Origin: an uncultured Lachnospiraceae bacterium
GTDB lineage: Bacteria; Bacillota; Clostridia; Lachnospirales; Lachnospiraceae
Assembly (NCBI GenBank): GCA_910587045.1
Contig: CAJULG010000001.1
Coordinates: 124,001 to 188,000, forward strand
Length of the DNA stretch: 64,000 nt
Direction of reading: 5' to 3'
Made by a program: the position numbers and the translations under genes. Shown here piece after piece: positions 1 through 8,453 of this stretch; position 1 is the first letter of the stretch; each line of letters starts with the position of its first letter. The notes under the pieces were generated by a model. That model was not told the origin of the DNA. It ran no database searches and saw nothing but the letters and a program-made list of their open reading frames with translations.

Positions 1-2572
1 CCATCTCCTCATGGACGATCCGGGTGACAAGCTCCGTTTCCTCCGGTTTCGTTTCAATCAGCAGTTCATCATGAATCTGCAGGATCAACCGGGATTCCAG
101 CTTCTCCTTCTGCAGCCGCTCCCGTACCCGGTTCATGGCAAGCTTGATAATATCAGCGGCAGTCCCCTGGATCGGAGAATTCATGGCGATCCGCTCCCCA
201 AAGCTTCGTTGCATAAAGTTACTGGACTGAATCTCCGGCACCGGACGCTGGCGGTGATACATGGTCTCTACCACACCGGCGGTTCTGGCCGCCTCCACCT
301 GCCGGTCCAGAAACTCCTTAATCTTCGGATACGTAGCAAAATACCGTTCAATATACTCCGCCGCTTCTTTCCTGGATATATCCAGATCCTGACTCAGGCC
401 ATAAGCGCTGATACCATAAACAATGCCGAAATTCACTGCTTTGGCATTCCGGCGCTGTAATGGCGTTACCGCTTCAACCGGAACACCAAACACCTCCGAA
501 GCGGTAGACGCATGAATATCCTTATTATGCCGAAACGCATCGATCAGTACCGGATCTCCGGATAAATGGGCAAGCACCCGCAGTTCAATCTGAGAATAAT
601 CCGCATCCACAAATACCCAGCCCTCGCGCGGCACAAATACCTTCCGGATCATCCTTCCCAGCGGCATGCGGATCGGTATATTCTGCAGATTCGGCTCCGT
701 ACTGCTGATCCGTCCGGTAGCCGTGATCGTCTGATGAAATCTGCCATGGATCCGGTCATCCTCCTGAATATAGGCGGCAAGTCCCTCCGCATAAGTAGAC
801 TTTAGCTTGGTAAGCTGACGATACTCCAGGATCTCGGCTATGATCGGATGATCGCCCCTTATCTTTTCCAGCACTTCCACATTCGTGGAATACCCGGTCT
901 TCGTCTTCTTTCCGCCAGACAGCTTCATATGCTCGAACAGCACTTCGCCCAGCTGCTTCGGCGACTGTATGTTGAATTCCTCTCCTGCCAGTTCGTGAAT
1001 ATGAGCCTCCAGTTCCTGGATCCGTCCGGTCAGACGGTTTCCGTACTCAGCCAATGCCTCCCGTTCCACCCGGATCCCCCATCGCTCCATATCATACAGG
1101 GAATAGATGGTCGGACACTCCAGCTTCCAGTACAGATCCAGCATCCCCTTCTGCTCCAGCATGGCTTCGATCCTCTTCCCTGCAGCAAGTGCAACACAGA
1201 TCTGATCCGCCAGCATCTCCTGTACCGCAGGCTCACGCAGGGTGAATGGTGTGATATCTGTCTTTCCCAGTAACTCCGTTCTTGAAGGCACCGTGATCCC
1301 GAGGATATCCCGTGCAATATCATCATAGTAATACGTATCCTTCAACGGATTCAGCAGATAACAGGCGACAGCCAGATCCAGAACAGCCGGCAGATCCGTC
1401 CCCATACCGGCAGCCAGGACAGGAAGCTGATTCTTCCAGCCTATGGTAATGACCTTCCGTTTCCCGTCCAGCAGACGGCAGACCTGCCGGACCAGATAAT
1501 CCTCCGTCAGAAAATTCTCAACCACAACAAGGGTCCCCTGTCCCTCTGTATCTGAAATGAGCAGACCAAGCAGCCCCTGCTCTCCGGTCACACACTGCAG
1601 GGCAAGCACCGGACGAGCCAGTAAGCCCTGAAAAAACGCCTCTGCCTCCGGCAGATCCTCCATGATCTTTAAAGATGCCTGAAAACGGGTGGTCTGCATC
1701 GGCTGGGAAAACCGGCCTAATATGGTCTTCAGTTCCAGTTGTTTCAATATCTCATAAGAGCGTTCATTATATAACTCCCCGAGTGCCATTTCATCCATAG
1801 AAACCTCCAGCGGACAGTCCAGCCTGATCGTGGCAAGCTCTTTACTGAGCAGCGCCTGCTCATAATAGGTCTCCAGATTCTCTTTTGCTTTATTGGGCTT
1901 GATCTCATCAATATGAGCATAGGCATTCTCAATCGAATGGTACGCTGTTATAATTTTCGTTGCCGTTTTTTCCCCGATCCCCGGAACGCCCGGAATGTTA
2001 TCGGATGCGTCTCCCATCAGGCCCTTTAAGTCAATGAATTCAATAGGGGTCACCTGATAGCGTTCCTTTACATCTGCTGCAAAATAATCCTCAACGGTCG
2101 TACCGGACGGACGGGTTTTGGGAATCCGGACCTGTATCGTATCCGTTGCCAGCTGCAGCAGATCCCGGTCACCGGAAACAATGGTCACATGAAACCCCTC
2201 CTGGATCCCCCGTCTGGAAAGGGTACCAATGATATCATCTGCCTCGAATCCTCCCTGCTCCACAGTTGCCACATTCATGGCCTGAAGAACCTCCTTCATG
2301 ACCGGCACCTGCTGACGCAGTTCCTCCGGCATAGGCTTTCTGGTTCCTTTATAGGCCTCATAGCGTAAATGCCGGAAGGTCGGCTGATGTACGTCAAAAG
2401 CAACACAAAGGTGGGTCGGCGTTTCCTCCTCCATCAACTTAAACATAATATTCAGAAACCCGAGAATAGCATTGGTATGTTGTCCCTGGGAACTGGACAG
2501 ATCCGGCAGGCCATAAAATGCACGGTTTAATATACTGTGTCCGTCAATCAGCAATAGTTTTTTCAATTTCAC
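1..2572 (-). CDS. polA: DNA polymerase I (3' end cut by window edge)
   Basis: Family A DNA polymerase for Okazaki fragment processing and repair. The frame is open from the start to the window edge, about 857 codons, so only some 20-30 C-terminal residues are missing. The N-terminus (KKLLLIDGHSILNRAFYG) is the 5'-3' exonuclease domain, with the helix-hairpin-helix part GLMGDASDNIPGVPGIGEKT further on. The last visible residues hold polymerase motif C (QIHDELLIE, catalytic Asp). In the 3'-5' exonuclease region, roughly residues 300-450, the expected DxE metal-binding motif is replaced by LALQCVT, so proofreading is probably lost, as in other Firmicutes Pol I. The start is GTG 2572 or TTG 2566, both after GGAAGGGAG; it overlaps the end of the upstream anti-sigma-like gene by 29 bp or less, suggesting coupling. 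Confidence 0.95.
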   Translation of the reverse strand, partial: MKLKKLLLIDGHSILNRAFYGLPDLSSSQGQHTNAILGFLNIMFKLMEEETPTHLCVAFDVHQPTFRHLRYEAYKGTRKPMPEELRQQVPVMKEVLQAMNVATVEQGGFEADDIIGTLSRRGIQEGFHVTIVSGDRDLLQLATDTIQVRIPKTRPSGTTVEDYFAADVKERYQVTPIEFIDLKGLMGDASDNIPGVPGIGEKTATKIITAYHSIENAYAHIDEIKPNKAKENLETYYEQALLSKELATIRLDCPLEVSMDEMALGELYNERSYEILKQLELKTILGRFSQPMQTTRFQASLKIMEDLPEAEAFFQGLLARPVLALQCVTGEQGLLGLLISDTEGQGTLVVVENFLTEDYLVRQVCRLLDGKRKVITIGWKNQLPVLAAGMGTDLPAVLDLAVACYLLNPLKDTYYYDDIARDILGITVPSRTELLGKTDITPFTLREPAVQEMLADQICVALAAGKRIEAMLEQKGMLDLYWKLECPTIYSLYDMERWGIRVEREALAEYGNRLTGRIQELEAHIHELAGEEFNIQSPKQLGEVLFEHMKLSGGKKTKTGYSTNVEVLEKIRGDHPIIAEILEYRQLTKLKSTYAEGLAAYIQEDDRIHGRFHQTITATGRISSTEPNLQNIPIRMPLGRMIRKVFVPREGWVFVDADYSQIELRVLAHLSGDPVLIDAFRHNKDIHASTASEVFGVPVEAVTPLQRRNAKAVNFGIVYGISAYGLSQDLDISRKEAAEYIERYFATYPKIKEFLDRQVEAARTAGVVETMYHRQRPVPEIQSSNFMQRSFGERIAMNSPIQGTAADIIKLAMNRVRERLQKEKLESRLILQIHDELLIETKPEETELVTRIVHEEM

Positions 2573-3104
2573 TGTCTCCCTTCCAAGTCTTCAGATATTC
2601 TTCCAGACGCTCATAATAACTGCTCTCATCCTCATCCGTTCCCGGCGGATCCAGGTATTCTGCCAGATCAAAGGGTTTGTAATCCATAGGATGAAACAGG
2701 GCATCCCCAAAATAGTCACTATAATAAAATTCAGACTGCCTTGCCTTGATCGCCTCCTGCTCCTGCAGGTATAAGGTGGTCTGATAACTCTTATAGCCCA
2801 GGAACACAACTGCAAATAATCCTGCAGCGATCAGAGCAATGGTAGAACCGGTCAGCTTCCGCCGGTTTTGAATATGCTTATATTTCATATTCAGCTTTTC
2901 TTCCATCTGAGCCTTAAAATCCGTCGATAATTCCCTGTCTTCATCCAACTGCTTCATACCGACTAACAGGGTATAATAGATCTCCAGTTCCTCGGCACAG
3001 TTCTCACAGCTTCTGATATGGCGGACAAATTCCAGGCTCTCGCTATCCTCCAGCTTATCCTCGATAAAGGCAACGATCTTCGATTGTGCTTCCAGACAAT
3101 TCAT
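2544..3104 (-). CDS. ZAS-type zinc-finger anti-sigma-like membrane protein
   Basis: 186 aa. Residues 1-45 contain Cys3, His29, Cys33 and Cys36, the last three spaced H-x3-C-x2-C as in zf-HC2/ZAS anti-sigma factors. One membrane segment lies at about 86-105 (TIALIAAGLFAVVFLGY) and an acidic ectodomain rich in Tyr, Glu and Asp follows. This is the topology of RsiW-like proteins: cytoplasmic zinc finger, single span, extracytoplasmic tail. No ECF sigma gene is visible beside it. The gene just upstream encodes a PrsW-like protease, the enzyme class that cuts RsiW in Bacillus, so the two may form a protease-substrate pair. The 3' end overlaps polA. The function as an anti-sigma factor is inferred; it could also be a generic zinc-finger membrane protein. 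Confidence 0.8.
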   Translation of the reverse strand: MNCLEAQSKIVAFIEDKLEDSESLEFVRHIRSCENCAEELEIYYTLLVGMKQLDEDRELSTDFKAQMEEKLNMKYKHIQNRRKLTGSTIALIAAGLFAVVFLGYKSYQTTLYLQEQEAIKARQSEFYYSDYFGDALFHPMDYKPFDLAEYLDPPGTDEDESSYYERLEEYLKTWKGDSEIEKTIAD

Positions 3105-3123
3105 GCTTTATTCACCAGCTTTT

Positions 3124-4341
3124 CTATCTTCGTATTGCATTATAATAAAATCGAACGGACAGCAGCTTACTGTTTTCATATATATTGATGCGGATCTGCT
3201 TCCATTCCTCCTGACTGCCAAGATAATAGATATCTGTCAACTGATTACAGCCCTCAAAGACATGGCTGCCGATGAACCGGACGTGAGGGATCAGGAACCG
3301 GCTCAGGCTGCTGCAATATTCAAAAGCAAAGCTGCCGATCCCTACCAGTTGATTCGGCAGTCCCACATTCTGAAGACTGGTACAATGAAAGAATGCATTA
3401 TCCTCGATCAGACGCAGATTCTTCGGAAGCTGTACATTTACAACATTGGTATAAGCAAAGGCAGAACGGGCTATGATGCAGACCGGAAATCCTTCAATCT
3501 TCTCCGGGATCACCAGCAGGGGGTTCTGCAGCGGCTTTGTCAGTCCCAGGATCATAACCTCACGCTGGTCTGTAATGGCATACCGGAGCCAGCCGTCCTT
3601 TGTCACCTTGATCTTTAATCTTCCGGTAATATTGTGGTCATGCCTGGAGAAATAAATACACATAGTAATGGTAATCCCGTACATACCGGCCACAAAGATA
3701 AAGAACACGATCATCATAAGCATATTACTTGCCGTACAGCAGAAATCATAAACACCATGGATCAGCATCGGAACGATCAGGCTCAGAACAATATACAGGG
3801 AGCATTTTCCCAGTTTGTTCTGAAAGGTAGCCTCTTTCGCCTTTCCATAAAAATAGCCCATAAAAATAGCAACTGCCGTATGTAACGGAATCGCCAGGAA
3901 TGCCCGGCTGATTCCGGTTCCTACACCGGCAAGAAAGCCAAACTGCCATCTCTGGGTAAATACATAGCCGATATTCTCAATGAGAGCAAAACCCAGAGAG
4001 GAGGATACTGCATAGATCACCCCGTCAAACACATAGTCAAAATTCTTATTTTTCCATGTAATTACAAACATGAACAAAAACTTGAACAATTCCTCGGATA
4101 CTGCCACCACAAAGAAGTACATAAAAAAGTTATAAAAGATTCCTCCCGTTGGAAATACAAAATCTAACAGTTTAACCCCGATCACTTCTGCTACAACGGA
4201 CGGAATCGTACTTAAGGCTCCCATCCCCAGCAGACCAAATACCAGTCCGACTGGTTCCTTTTCCAGTTTATCACCAAAATAGATCAGGATCAGCAGTCCG
4301 ACCGCCGGTACAACTGCTAAGATCAGTAAAAAAATATCCAT
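3124..4341 (-). CDS. PrsW family intramembrane protease with C-terminal leucine-rich repeats
   Basis: 405 aa. The first 250 residues or so are a multi-span PrsW-like membrane domain. Visible conserved elements are an EExxK-type motif (SEELFKF), a following FALIEN segment, and histidines in later helices (IPLHTAVA and LIHGVYDF), which together form the glutamic/CAAX-type active site of the family. From about residue 270 a cytoplasmic or exported BspA-like leucine-rich repeat region follows (LPKNLRLIEDNAF, LPNQLVGIGSFAF, IPHVRFIGSHVF). In Bacillus PrsW performs site-1 cleavage of the anti-sigma factor RsiW. Here the gene lies 19 bp upstream of a ZAS-type anti-sigma-like gene, which makes a local substrate plausible. 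The repeat extension is not part of classical PrsW and may sense a ligand. Confidence 0.85.
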   Translation of the reverse strand: MDIFLLILAVVPAVGLLILIYFGDKLEKEPVGLVFGLLGMGALSTIPSVVAEVIGVKLLDFVFPTGGIFYNFFMYFFVVAVSEELFKFLFMFVITWKNKNFDYVFDGVIYAVSSSLGFALIENIGYVFTQRWQFGFLAGVGTGISRAFLAIPLHTAVAIFMGYFYGKAKEATFQNKLGKCSLYIVLSLIVPMLIHGVYDFCCTASNMLMMIVFFIFVAGMYGITITMCIYFSRHDHNITGRLKIKVTKDGWLRYAITDQREVMILGLTKPLQNPLLVIPEKIEGFPVCIIARSAFAYTNVVNVQLPKNLRLIEDNAFFHCTSLQNVGLPNQLVGIGSFAFEYCSSLSRFLIPHVRFIGSHVFEGCNQLTDIYYLGSQEEWKQIRINIYENSKLLSVRFYYNAIRR

Positions 4342-4402
4342 ACCTTTTATCCTCCGTTCCCTTACACTTTCCTTCTTTCTTAATTTATCATCCGTTCTAT
4401 TT

Positions 4403-4460
4403 AAAAGAAATCAAGGGTTATTCGAATATCTACCGCAGAAAATATCCCTAACCCTTGATG
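4403..4460 (-). terminator. Hairpin terminator after tRNA-Leu
   Basis: The arms TCAAGGGTTA and TAACCCTTGA (4411-4420 and 4449-4458) face each other across a 28-nt loop. On the minus strand the second arm runs into TTTCTTTT, as in a Rho-independent terminator. It sits directly downstream of the tRNA-Leu gene and upstream of the PrsW gene. Confidence 0.75.
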
Positions 4461-4494
4461 TCCGTGTTCGTAAGCACATACGCTTCCTTATTTA

Positions 4495-4577
4495 TGCCGG
4501 CAGCGGGACTTGAACCCGCACGTGGTTGCCCACAACAGATTTTGAGTCTGCCTCGTCTGCCATTCCGACACGCCGGC
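4495..4577 (-). tRNA. tRNA-Leu (anticodon CAA)
   Basis: 83-nt class II tRNA read on the minus strand. The acceptor arms GCCGGCG and TGCCGGC pair; the anticodon stem GCAGA/TCTGT encloses the loop CTCAAAA, giving anticodon CAA for leucine UUG codons. A long variable arm (GTTGTGGGCAACCAC) and the T loop GGTTCAAGTCC are present. The discriminator base is A and CCA is not encoded. It has its own near-perfect promoter upstream and a hairpin terminator downstream. Confidence 0.97.
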
Positions 4578-4623
4578 AGTTAATCAACCGATCAACTATG
4601 ACGATATCGCGTCAACAAATGCT

Positions 4624-4652
4624 AGTATATATGAATTTATTTCTCTTGTCAA
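4624..4652 (-). promoter_or_regulatory. Sigma-A promoter of tRNA-Leu
   Basis: On the minus strand TTGACA (4647-4652), a 17-bp spacer and TATACT (4624-4629) match the housekeeping consensus almost perfectly. It lies about 47 bp before the tRNA and overlaps the last codons of the Bax-inhibitor-like gene. Confidence 0.85.
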
Positions 4653-5473
4653 TTACTTTTTCGACCGAACAGCCGCAGGATCCGCAGCAGCAGATTAACA
4701 AAATCAAGATAGAAATTCATACCTCCGAACAATCCTACCGTCCAGACAGAGGATGCGGTATCCTCCATTGCCAGCGCATTCACCTTCTTTACATCATAGG
4801 CAGTAATGGCAACAAACAAAACAATACCGAAGATGCAGATAAAGGTATCAAAGGCAGGAAGCCGGAAGAACATATTCAGGAGCATCATGGCCAGCAATGC
4901 GAACAATCCCATGGTCAGAGACAGGGACCAGCGGGACATATCCTTCGGAATGGCCAGAGAAACCAGAGTCGTTCCTCCAAAGATCACTGCAGTGACCAGA
5001 AACAGGGAAAGAATCGAAGCCGGCGCATAATTGATAAATATACTTAAAAATGTGGTGCCATTGGCGATCGCATACAGAATATAGCAGACGATCCCAAGAC
5101 CGGCCTTATTCTTCGTAATACAGTGGGAGGTAGCAAAGACCATGACCAGTTCAAAGATCAGAGAACCGATCCAGACGACGGAAAACATCTCCGGAAACAG
5201 CATCAGAACGATATACGTTACAAAGGCTGACATCGTGGAGATCACCAGACCGCCGCACATGATGGCCAGACTGATGGTCAGGCACTTCTTCTTCCGTGCC
5301 GTCAGATCCACGACTCCGGCAAAAGGATCCGCCTGCTGGTATGGACTCTGGTAATACTCTGCTCCATTCAGATTATACTGAGCTGTGCTCTGTGATACAT
5401 GACTGGTTCCAGCCGGCTGAGCCTGAGAAGCCTCAGGGTCCAGATGGAATCCATAGGGATTATTCTGCTGCAT
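4649..5473 (-). CDS. Bax inhibitor-1/YccA family membrane protein
   Basis: 274 aa. After a polar, Gln- and Tyr-rich N-terminus of about 65 residues come seven or so hydrophobic segments. The C-terminus YLDFVNLLLRILRLFGRK is the hallmark of the BI-1/YccA (TMBIM) family, as is the earlier FVAITAYDVKKV segment. Bacterial members form pH-sensitive cation or calcium leak channels or modulate FtsH; the role here is not determined. The start ATG follows AAGGAGAGATAGAT. The long polar N-terminal extension is typical of clostridial members. It lies downstream of the sortase gene in the same direction, with a 62-bp gap. Confidence 0.85.
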   Translation of the reverse strand: MQQNNPYGFHLDPEASQAQPAGTSHVSQSTAQYNLNGAEYYQSPYQQADPFAGVVDLTARKKKCLTISLAIMCGGLVISTMSAFVTYIVLMLFPEMFSVVWIGSLIFELVMVFATSHCITKNKAGLGIVCYILYAIANGTTFLSIFINYAPASILSLFLVTAVIFGGTTLVSLAIPKDMSRWSLSLTMGLFALLAMMLLNMFFRLPAFDTFICIFGIVLFVAITAYDVKKVNALAMEDTASSVWTVGLFGGMNFYLDFVNLLLRILRLFGRKSN

Positions 5474-5535
5474 ATCTATCTCTCCTTTTTATTATTTTTT
5501 CAGACATTTTTCTATAATACTTATTTTTTTCGTAT

Positions 5536-6375
5536 TTATTCCTCTGTTTCAATCTTACGGGCCACCACTGCAAACCTTCCTTCATCCGTGTGATAAGCAC
5601 AGGTAGAAAGGGTGATCAGGGAATCCCCATAACCGGCATCCGCTGCAATATCATAAGGGGTCAATGCCTTTACCTCCTCTACATATGCATCAAACGCCTC
5701 GGCGGAAGAAGCATCGAAGAAATGATAATACTTAAAATGTTCCGTATCCTCCTCCGGATAGATCTGGGAATAGAATGCGGCGATCACCTCGTATTCCCCG
5801 TCTCCGTCAATCGTATGAAAGGTAAATGTCTTATGTGTCTGATAAAAATCTTCATCCTTATAATTGATAATGCCGGAAAACATGGTGCCCGCCTTCATAT
5901 TATGCCCGTAAATCAGCATATTACTGGTGGGCTTTGTAATACTGCACTGCAGGTCTAAAAAGGGCAGTCCGGAATCATCCCATTCCTTTTCAAAATTCCG
6001 GTGCAGATAGTATTCATTGTCCCCTGCATGCTGCATGACCGGATAATCCACCTTGGTATCCGGAATATTCACCCAGCCTACAAAATCCGGATTGGCTTCA
6101 TACAGTGCTGCAAACTTCTTCTGCACCATTCTGCCATTTACTTCCACCATCTCCGGCCCTTCCTTATCATCCGGTCCGTCGGAACTCTCCGGATCGATCA
6201 ATTCCCGCAGGGACTGAATATTATCCTGACTCTGTCTGGATTTCAGAAAATAGTTTCCCAGATAGATCATACAGCCCAGCGCAACACAAAGACAAAGCAG
6301 GCTAAAGCATAACCGCAGCGGATTCCTGGCACTGCCCGGTTTTTTTTCCTCCGACTTCTGATATTCTGTTTTCAT
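5536..6375 (-). CDS. srtB: Class B sortase
   Basis: 279 aa. A basic N-terminus is followed by a membrane anchor at about 24-46 (LCFSLLCLCVALGCMIYLG). The catalytic domain shows the sortase histidine in LIYGHNMKAGTMF, the nucleophile in TLSTC and the arginine in EGRFAVVARK. The spacing between TLSTC and Arg and the extra helix match class B. Class B enzymes anchor NPQTN-like or pilin substrates to the wall; no obvious sorting-signal protein is encoded in this window. The start follows CAGGAGGAAAG and the gene is preceded by the Nudix terminator, so it must have its own promoter. Confidence 0.93.
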   Translation of the reverse strand: MKTEYQKSEEKKPGSARNPLRLCFSLLCLCVALGCMIYLGNYFLKSRQSQDNIQSLRELIDPESSDGPDDKEGPEMVEVNGRMVQKKFAALYEANPDFVGWVNIPDTKVDYPVMQHAGDNEYYLHRNFEKEWDDSGLPFLDLQCSITKPTSNMLIYGHNMKAGTMFSGIINYKDEDFYQTHKTFTFHTIDGDGEYEVIAAFYSQIYPEEDTEHFKYYHFFDASSAEAFDAYVEEVKALTPYDIAADAGYGDSLITLSTCAYHTDEGRFAVVARKIETEE

Positions 6376-6391
6376 CTTTCCTCCTGTTTGT

Positions 6392-6414
6392 AAAAAAGGG
6401 GCCGAAGCCCCTTT
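6392..6414 (-). terminator. Rho-independent terminator of the Nudix gene
   Basis: On the minus strand AAAGGGGC-TTCG-GCCCCTTT with a UUCG tetraloop is followed by six T. The Nudix stop codon TAA abuts the stem. This is the cleanest intrinsic terminator in the window. Confidence 0.92.
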
Positions 6415-6865
6415 AAAAATACTTCTTATTGTCCCATTGATTATACCGTTTTAACTCTGTATATTCAACATATGCCTGTTCCAAAATCTGCTTTTCATTT
6501 GGAAACTTTAACAAATGATAGGCTTCATGATACTTGTAATATCCGGAATCCAAGAAATATTCTTCTCTTTGTGGTTTGCTGTAATAACTGTCAGCCATCA
6601 TAAGATACCAGTGAACATTCTTTTTCACAACATCGGTGGATACATTGAACATATAATTACTTTTTCCAATATATTTTACGATCATTGCGCGCACGCCGGT
6701 CTCTTCCTGTACCTCCCGTAACGCAGTCTGGGCATGCTCCTCGCCCTTCTCAACTGTACCCTTTGGCAGAACCCATCCTTCATACTTGTTCCTGTAGTTC
6801 TTATAAAGTAAAAGAATCTTGCCTCTGAAAATTACCACACCACCACAACTCGTTGCCTCAATCAT
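6413..6865 (-). CDS. Nudix hydrolase
   Basis: 150 aa. The Nudix box G-x5-E-x7-REUxEExGU is complete (GTVEKGEEHAQTALREVQEE followed by TGV) at about residues 36-58, with the metal-binding glutamates in REVQEE. The N-terminus (ATSCGGVVIFRG) and WVLPKG strand resemble MutT/diadenosine polyphosphate hydrolase types. The substrate cannot be read from the sequence. ATG follows TGGAGGGATTGCA. It has its own consensus promoter and a strong terminator, so it forms a single-gene unit between the division operon and the sortase. Confidence 0.9.
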   Translation of the reverse strand: MIEATSCGGVVIFRGKILLLYKNYRNKYEGWVLPKGTVEKGEEHAQTALREVQEETGVRAMIVKYIGKSNYMFNVSTDVVKKNVHWYLMMADSYYSKPQREEYFLDSGYYKYHEAYHLLKFPNEKQILEQAYVEYTELKRYNQWDNKKYF

Positions 6866-6900
6866 TGCAATCCCTCCAGGTGTGATCTGCTATCTTAATC

Positions 6901-6929
6901 AGTATACCAAGATTGGAAAATGATTTCAA
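6901..6929 (-). promoter_or_regulatory. Sigma-A promoter of the Nudix gene
   Basis: Minus-strand TTGAAA (6924-6929), 17-bp spacer, TATACT (6901-6906), about 36 bp before the start codon. Confidence 0.8.
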
Positions 6930-6950
6930 CTACGGATTTTCACGCCCGGA

Positions 6951-8453
6951 TCAACGGTAATAGGCATCAAATATCTGGCGTGCCACACTGGCTGCCCGGA
7001 TCCCGGAATAGTCTGCCTCCTCAATCACAACACAGACTACGATATCCGGATTCTCCACATTAGAAAAACCGACAAACCAGGAATGCGAATTCCCTTCTTC
7101 ATCATATTCTGCCGTTCCGGTCTTACCTGCTACCGTATAGGCATCCGTATTCACTGCAGATCCGGTTCCATAATCCACCACTCCTTTTAGAAGTGTGGTC
7201 AGCTCCTGCGCCTCACTGGCTGAAATGACCCGCCCGGCAGCAGAAGGTGTAAAGTGCTTGACCCTTACTCCTTCATAATTTCTGATCTCATCCACCAGAT
7301 ACGGTTTCATCATAACGCCTCCATTTGCAATGGTGGCCATGATCAGCGCATTATGCAGCGGTGTGATCTGTGTTTTCCCCTGACCGATCACAGTCTGCGG
7401 AATCTGGCTCTTATCCGCAGTACCATCTAATACAAAGCTGCTCTTATTATAATTTCCTCCATATGGCAGCGCTCCGTTAAACCCGAAGTCTTCACAAAGC
7501 GTATGAAAACGATCCAGGTTCAGATCCGTTCCGATATTGGAAAAAGACGTATTGCAGGAATATGCCAGAGAATCCGGCAGATCAACGGTTCCATGCACTG
7601 TATTATTATAACAATGCATACCGATATTGTTAAATACTCCTTCTCCTTCACAGGTATACTGATACGCTTCCCAGTCCGGGTTTTCACGCATGAATTCCAA
7701 TGCAGTCAGTGTTTTAAAGGTAGACCCCGGCGGATATAAGCCCTGGGTTGCCCGATTTAAAAGGATCGTATCGTCATTTACCGTTCCTTCTGTAACTGAT
7801 TTCCAGATGGAATCAATGCTGTTAGGATCAAAATCCGGTTTGCTCACCATGGCCAGGATCCTTCCTGTATCCGGCTCCAATACCAAAACGGCTCCCTTCC
7901 CGTAGCCTAATGCATTATATGCCGTACTCTGCAGATTATAATCCAGAGTGGTTACGATGGTATCCCCCATATTCTTTTTCTCCTGCAGTGCATTGGTCGT
8001 CCGTTCAAAAATATTTGCATTGGAGGTCAGCAGATAATAATTGGCCGTCAGCTCCACTCCTGCTTTTCCATTCGTTGAATATCCCACTGCGTGCGCAAAC
8101 ATGCTCCCATGTGGATAATAACGGTACTCACTGCCATCCGCTCCATACTGATTGGTAGCGATCACCTCGCCATCCATCGTAACGATATCTCCCCGGATCA
8201 CATGCTCGGCAAGCTTATCCTGTCTGGCATTATAGGAATTGGCGATCACGGACTGACTGTCAAACACCATGAACTTTGCAATGTAAAGGATCATCATCAC
8301 GAAGATCCCTGCAAATACATAGGTCATAAGAAGGATAGGTTTATTTGCTATTTTGTTTTGCTCGCTTCGGCGCTTTTCCCTTTGCAGGAACTCTTTTGGA
8401 TTCCGTTCCCTTGGAATCTGCTCCGGCGATGATCTTTTCTTTTTCTCGTTCAA
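6951..8453 (-). CDS. Class B penicillin-binding protein (transpeptidase)
   Basis: 500 aa. A charged cytoplasmic N-terminus, a single membrane anchor at about 39-63, a dimerisation region (FERTTNALQEKK) and a transpeptidase domain with the three active-site motifs: STFK (Ser244), SCN (299-301) and KTG (444-446). It lacks PASTA repeats, so it resembles PbpA/FtsI-like enzymes rather than SpoVD. It crosslinks peptidoglycan together with the SEDS glycosyltransferase encoded just upstream. The start is TTG 8453, 9 bp after an AGAGG motif; no ATG is available before the membrane anchor. This puts 113 bp of its coding sequence inside the SEDS gene, an unusually long overlap. Confidence 0.93.
   Translation of the reverse strand: MNEKKKRSSPEQIPRERNPKEFLQREKRRSEQNKIANKPILLMTYVFAGIFVMMILYIAKFMVFDSQSVIANSYNARQDKLAEHVIRGDIVTMDGEVIATNQYGADGSEYRYYPHGSMFAHAVGYSTNGKAGVELTANYYLLTSNANIFERTTNALQEKKNMGDTIVTTLDYNLQSTAYNALGYGKGAVLVLEPDTGRILAMVSKPDFDPNSIDSIWKSVTEGTVNDDTILLNRATQGLYPPGSTFKTLTALEFMRENPDWEAYQYTCEGEGVFNNIGMHCYNNTVHGTVDLPDSLAYSCNTSFSNIGTDLNLDRFHTLCEDFGFNGALPYGGNYNKSSFVLDGTADKSQIPQTVIGQGKTQITPLHNALIMATIANGGVMMKPYLVDEIRNYEGVRVKHFTPSAAGRVISASEAQELTTLLKGVVDYGTGSAVNTDAYTVAGKTGTAEYDEEGNSHSWFVGFSNVENPDIVVCVVIEEADYSGIRAASVARQIFDAYYR

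Noticed and set aside
1..2572. Possible frameshift in polA
   Set aside because: The frame is open from the start codon to the window edge and conserved motifs appear in order.
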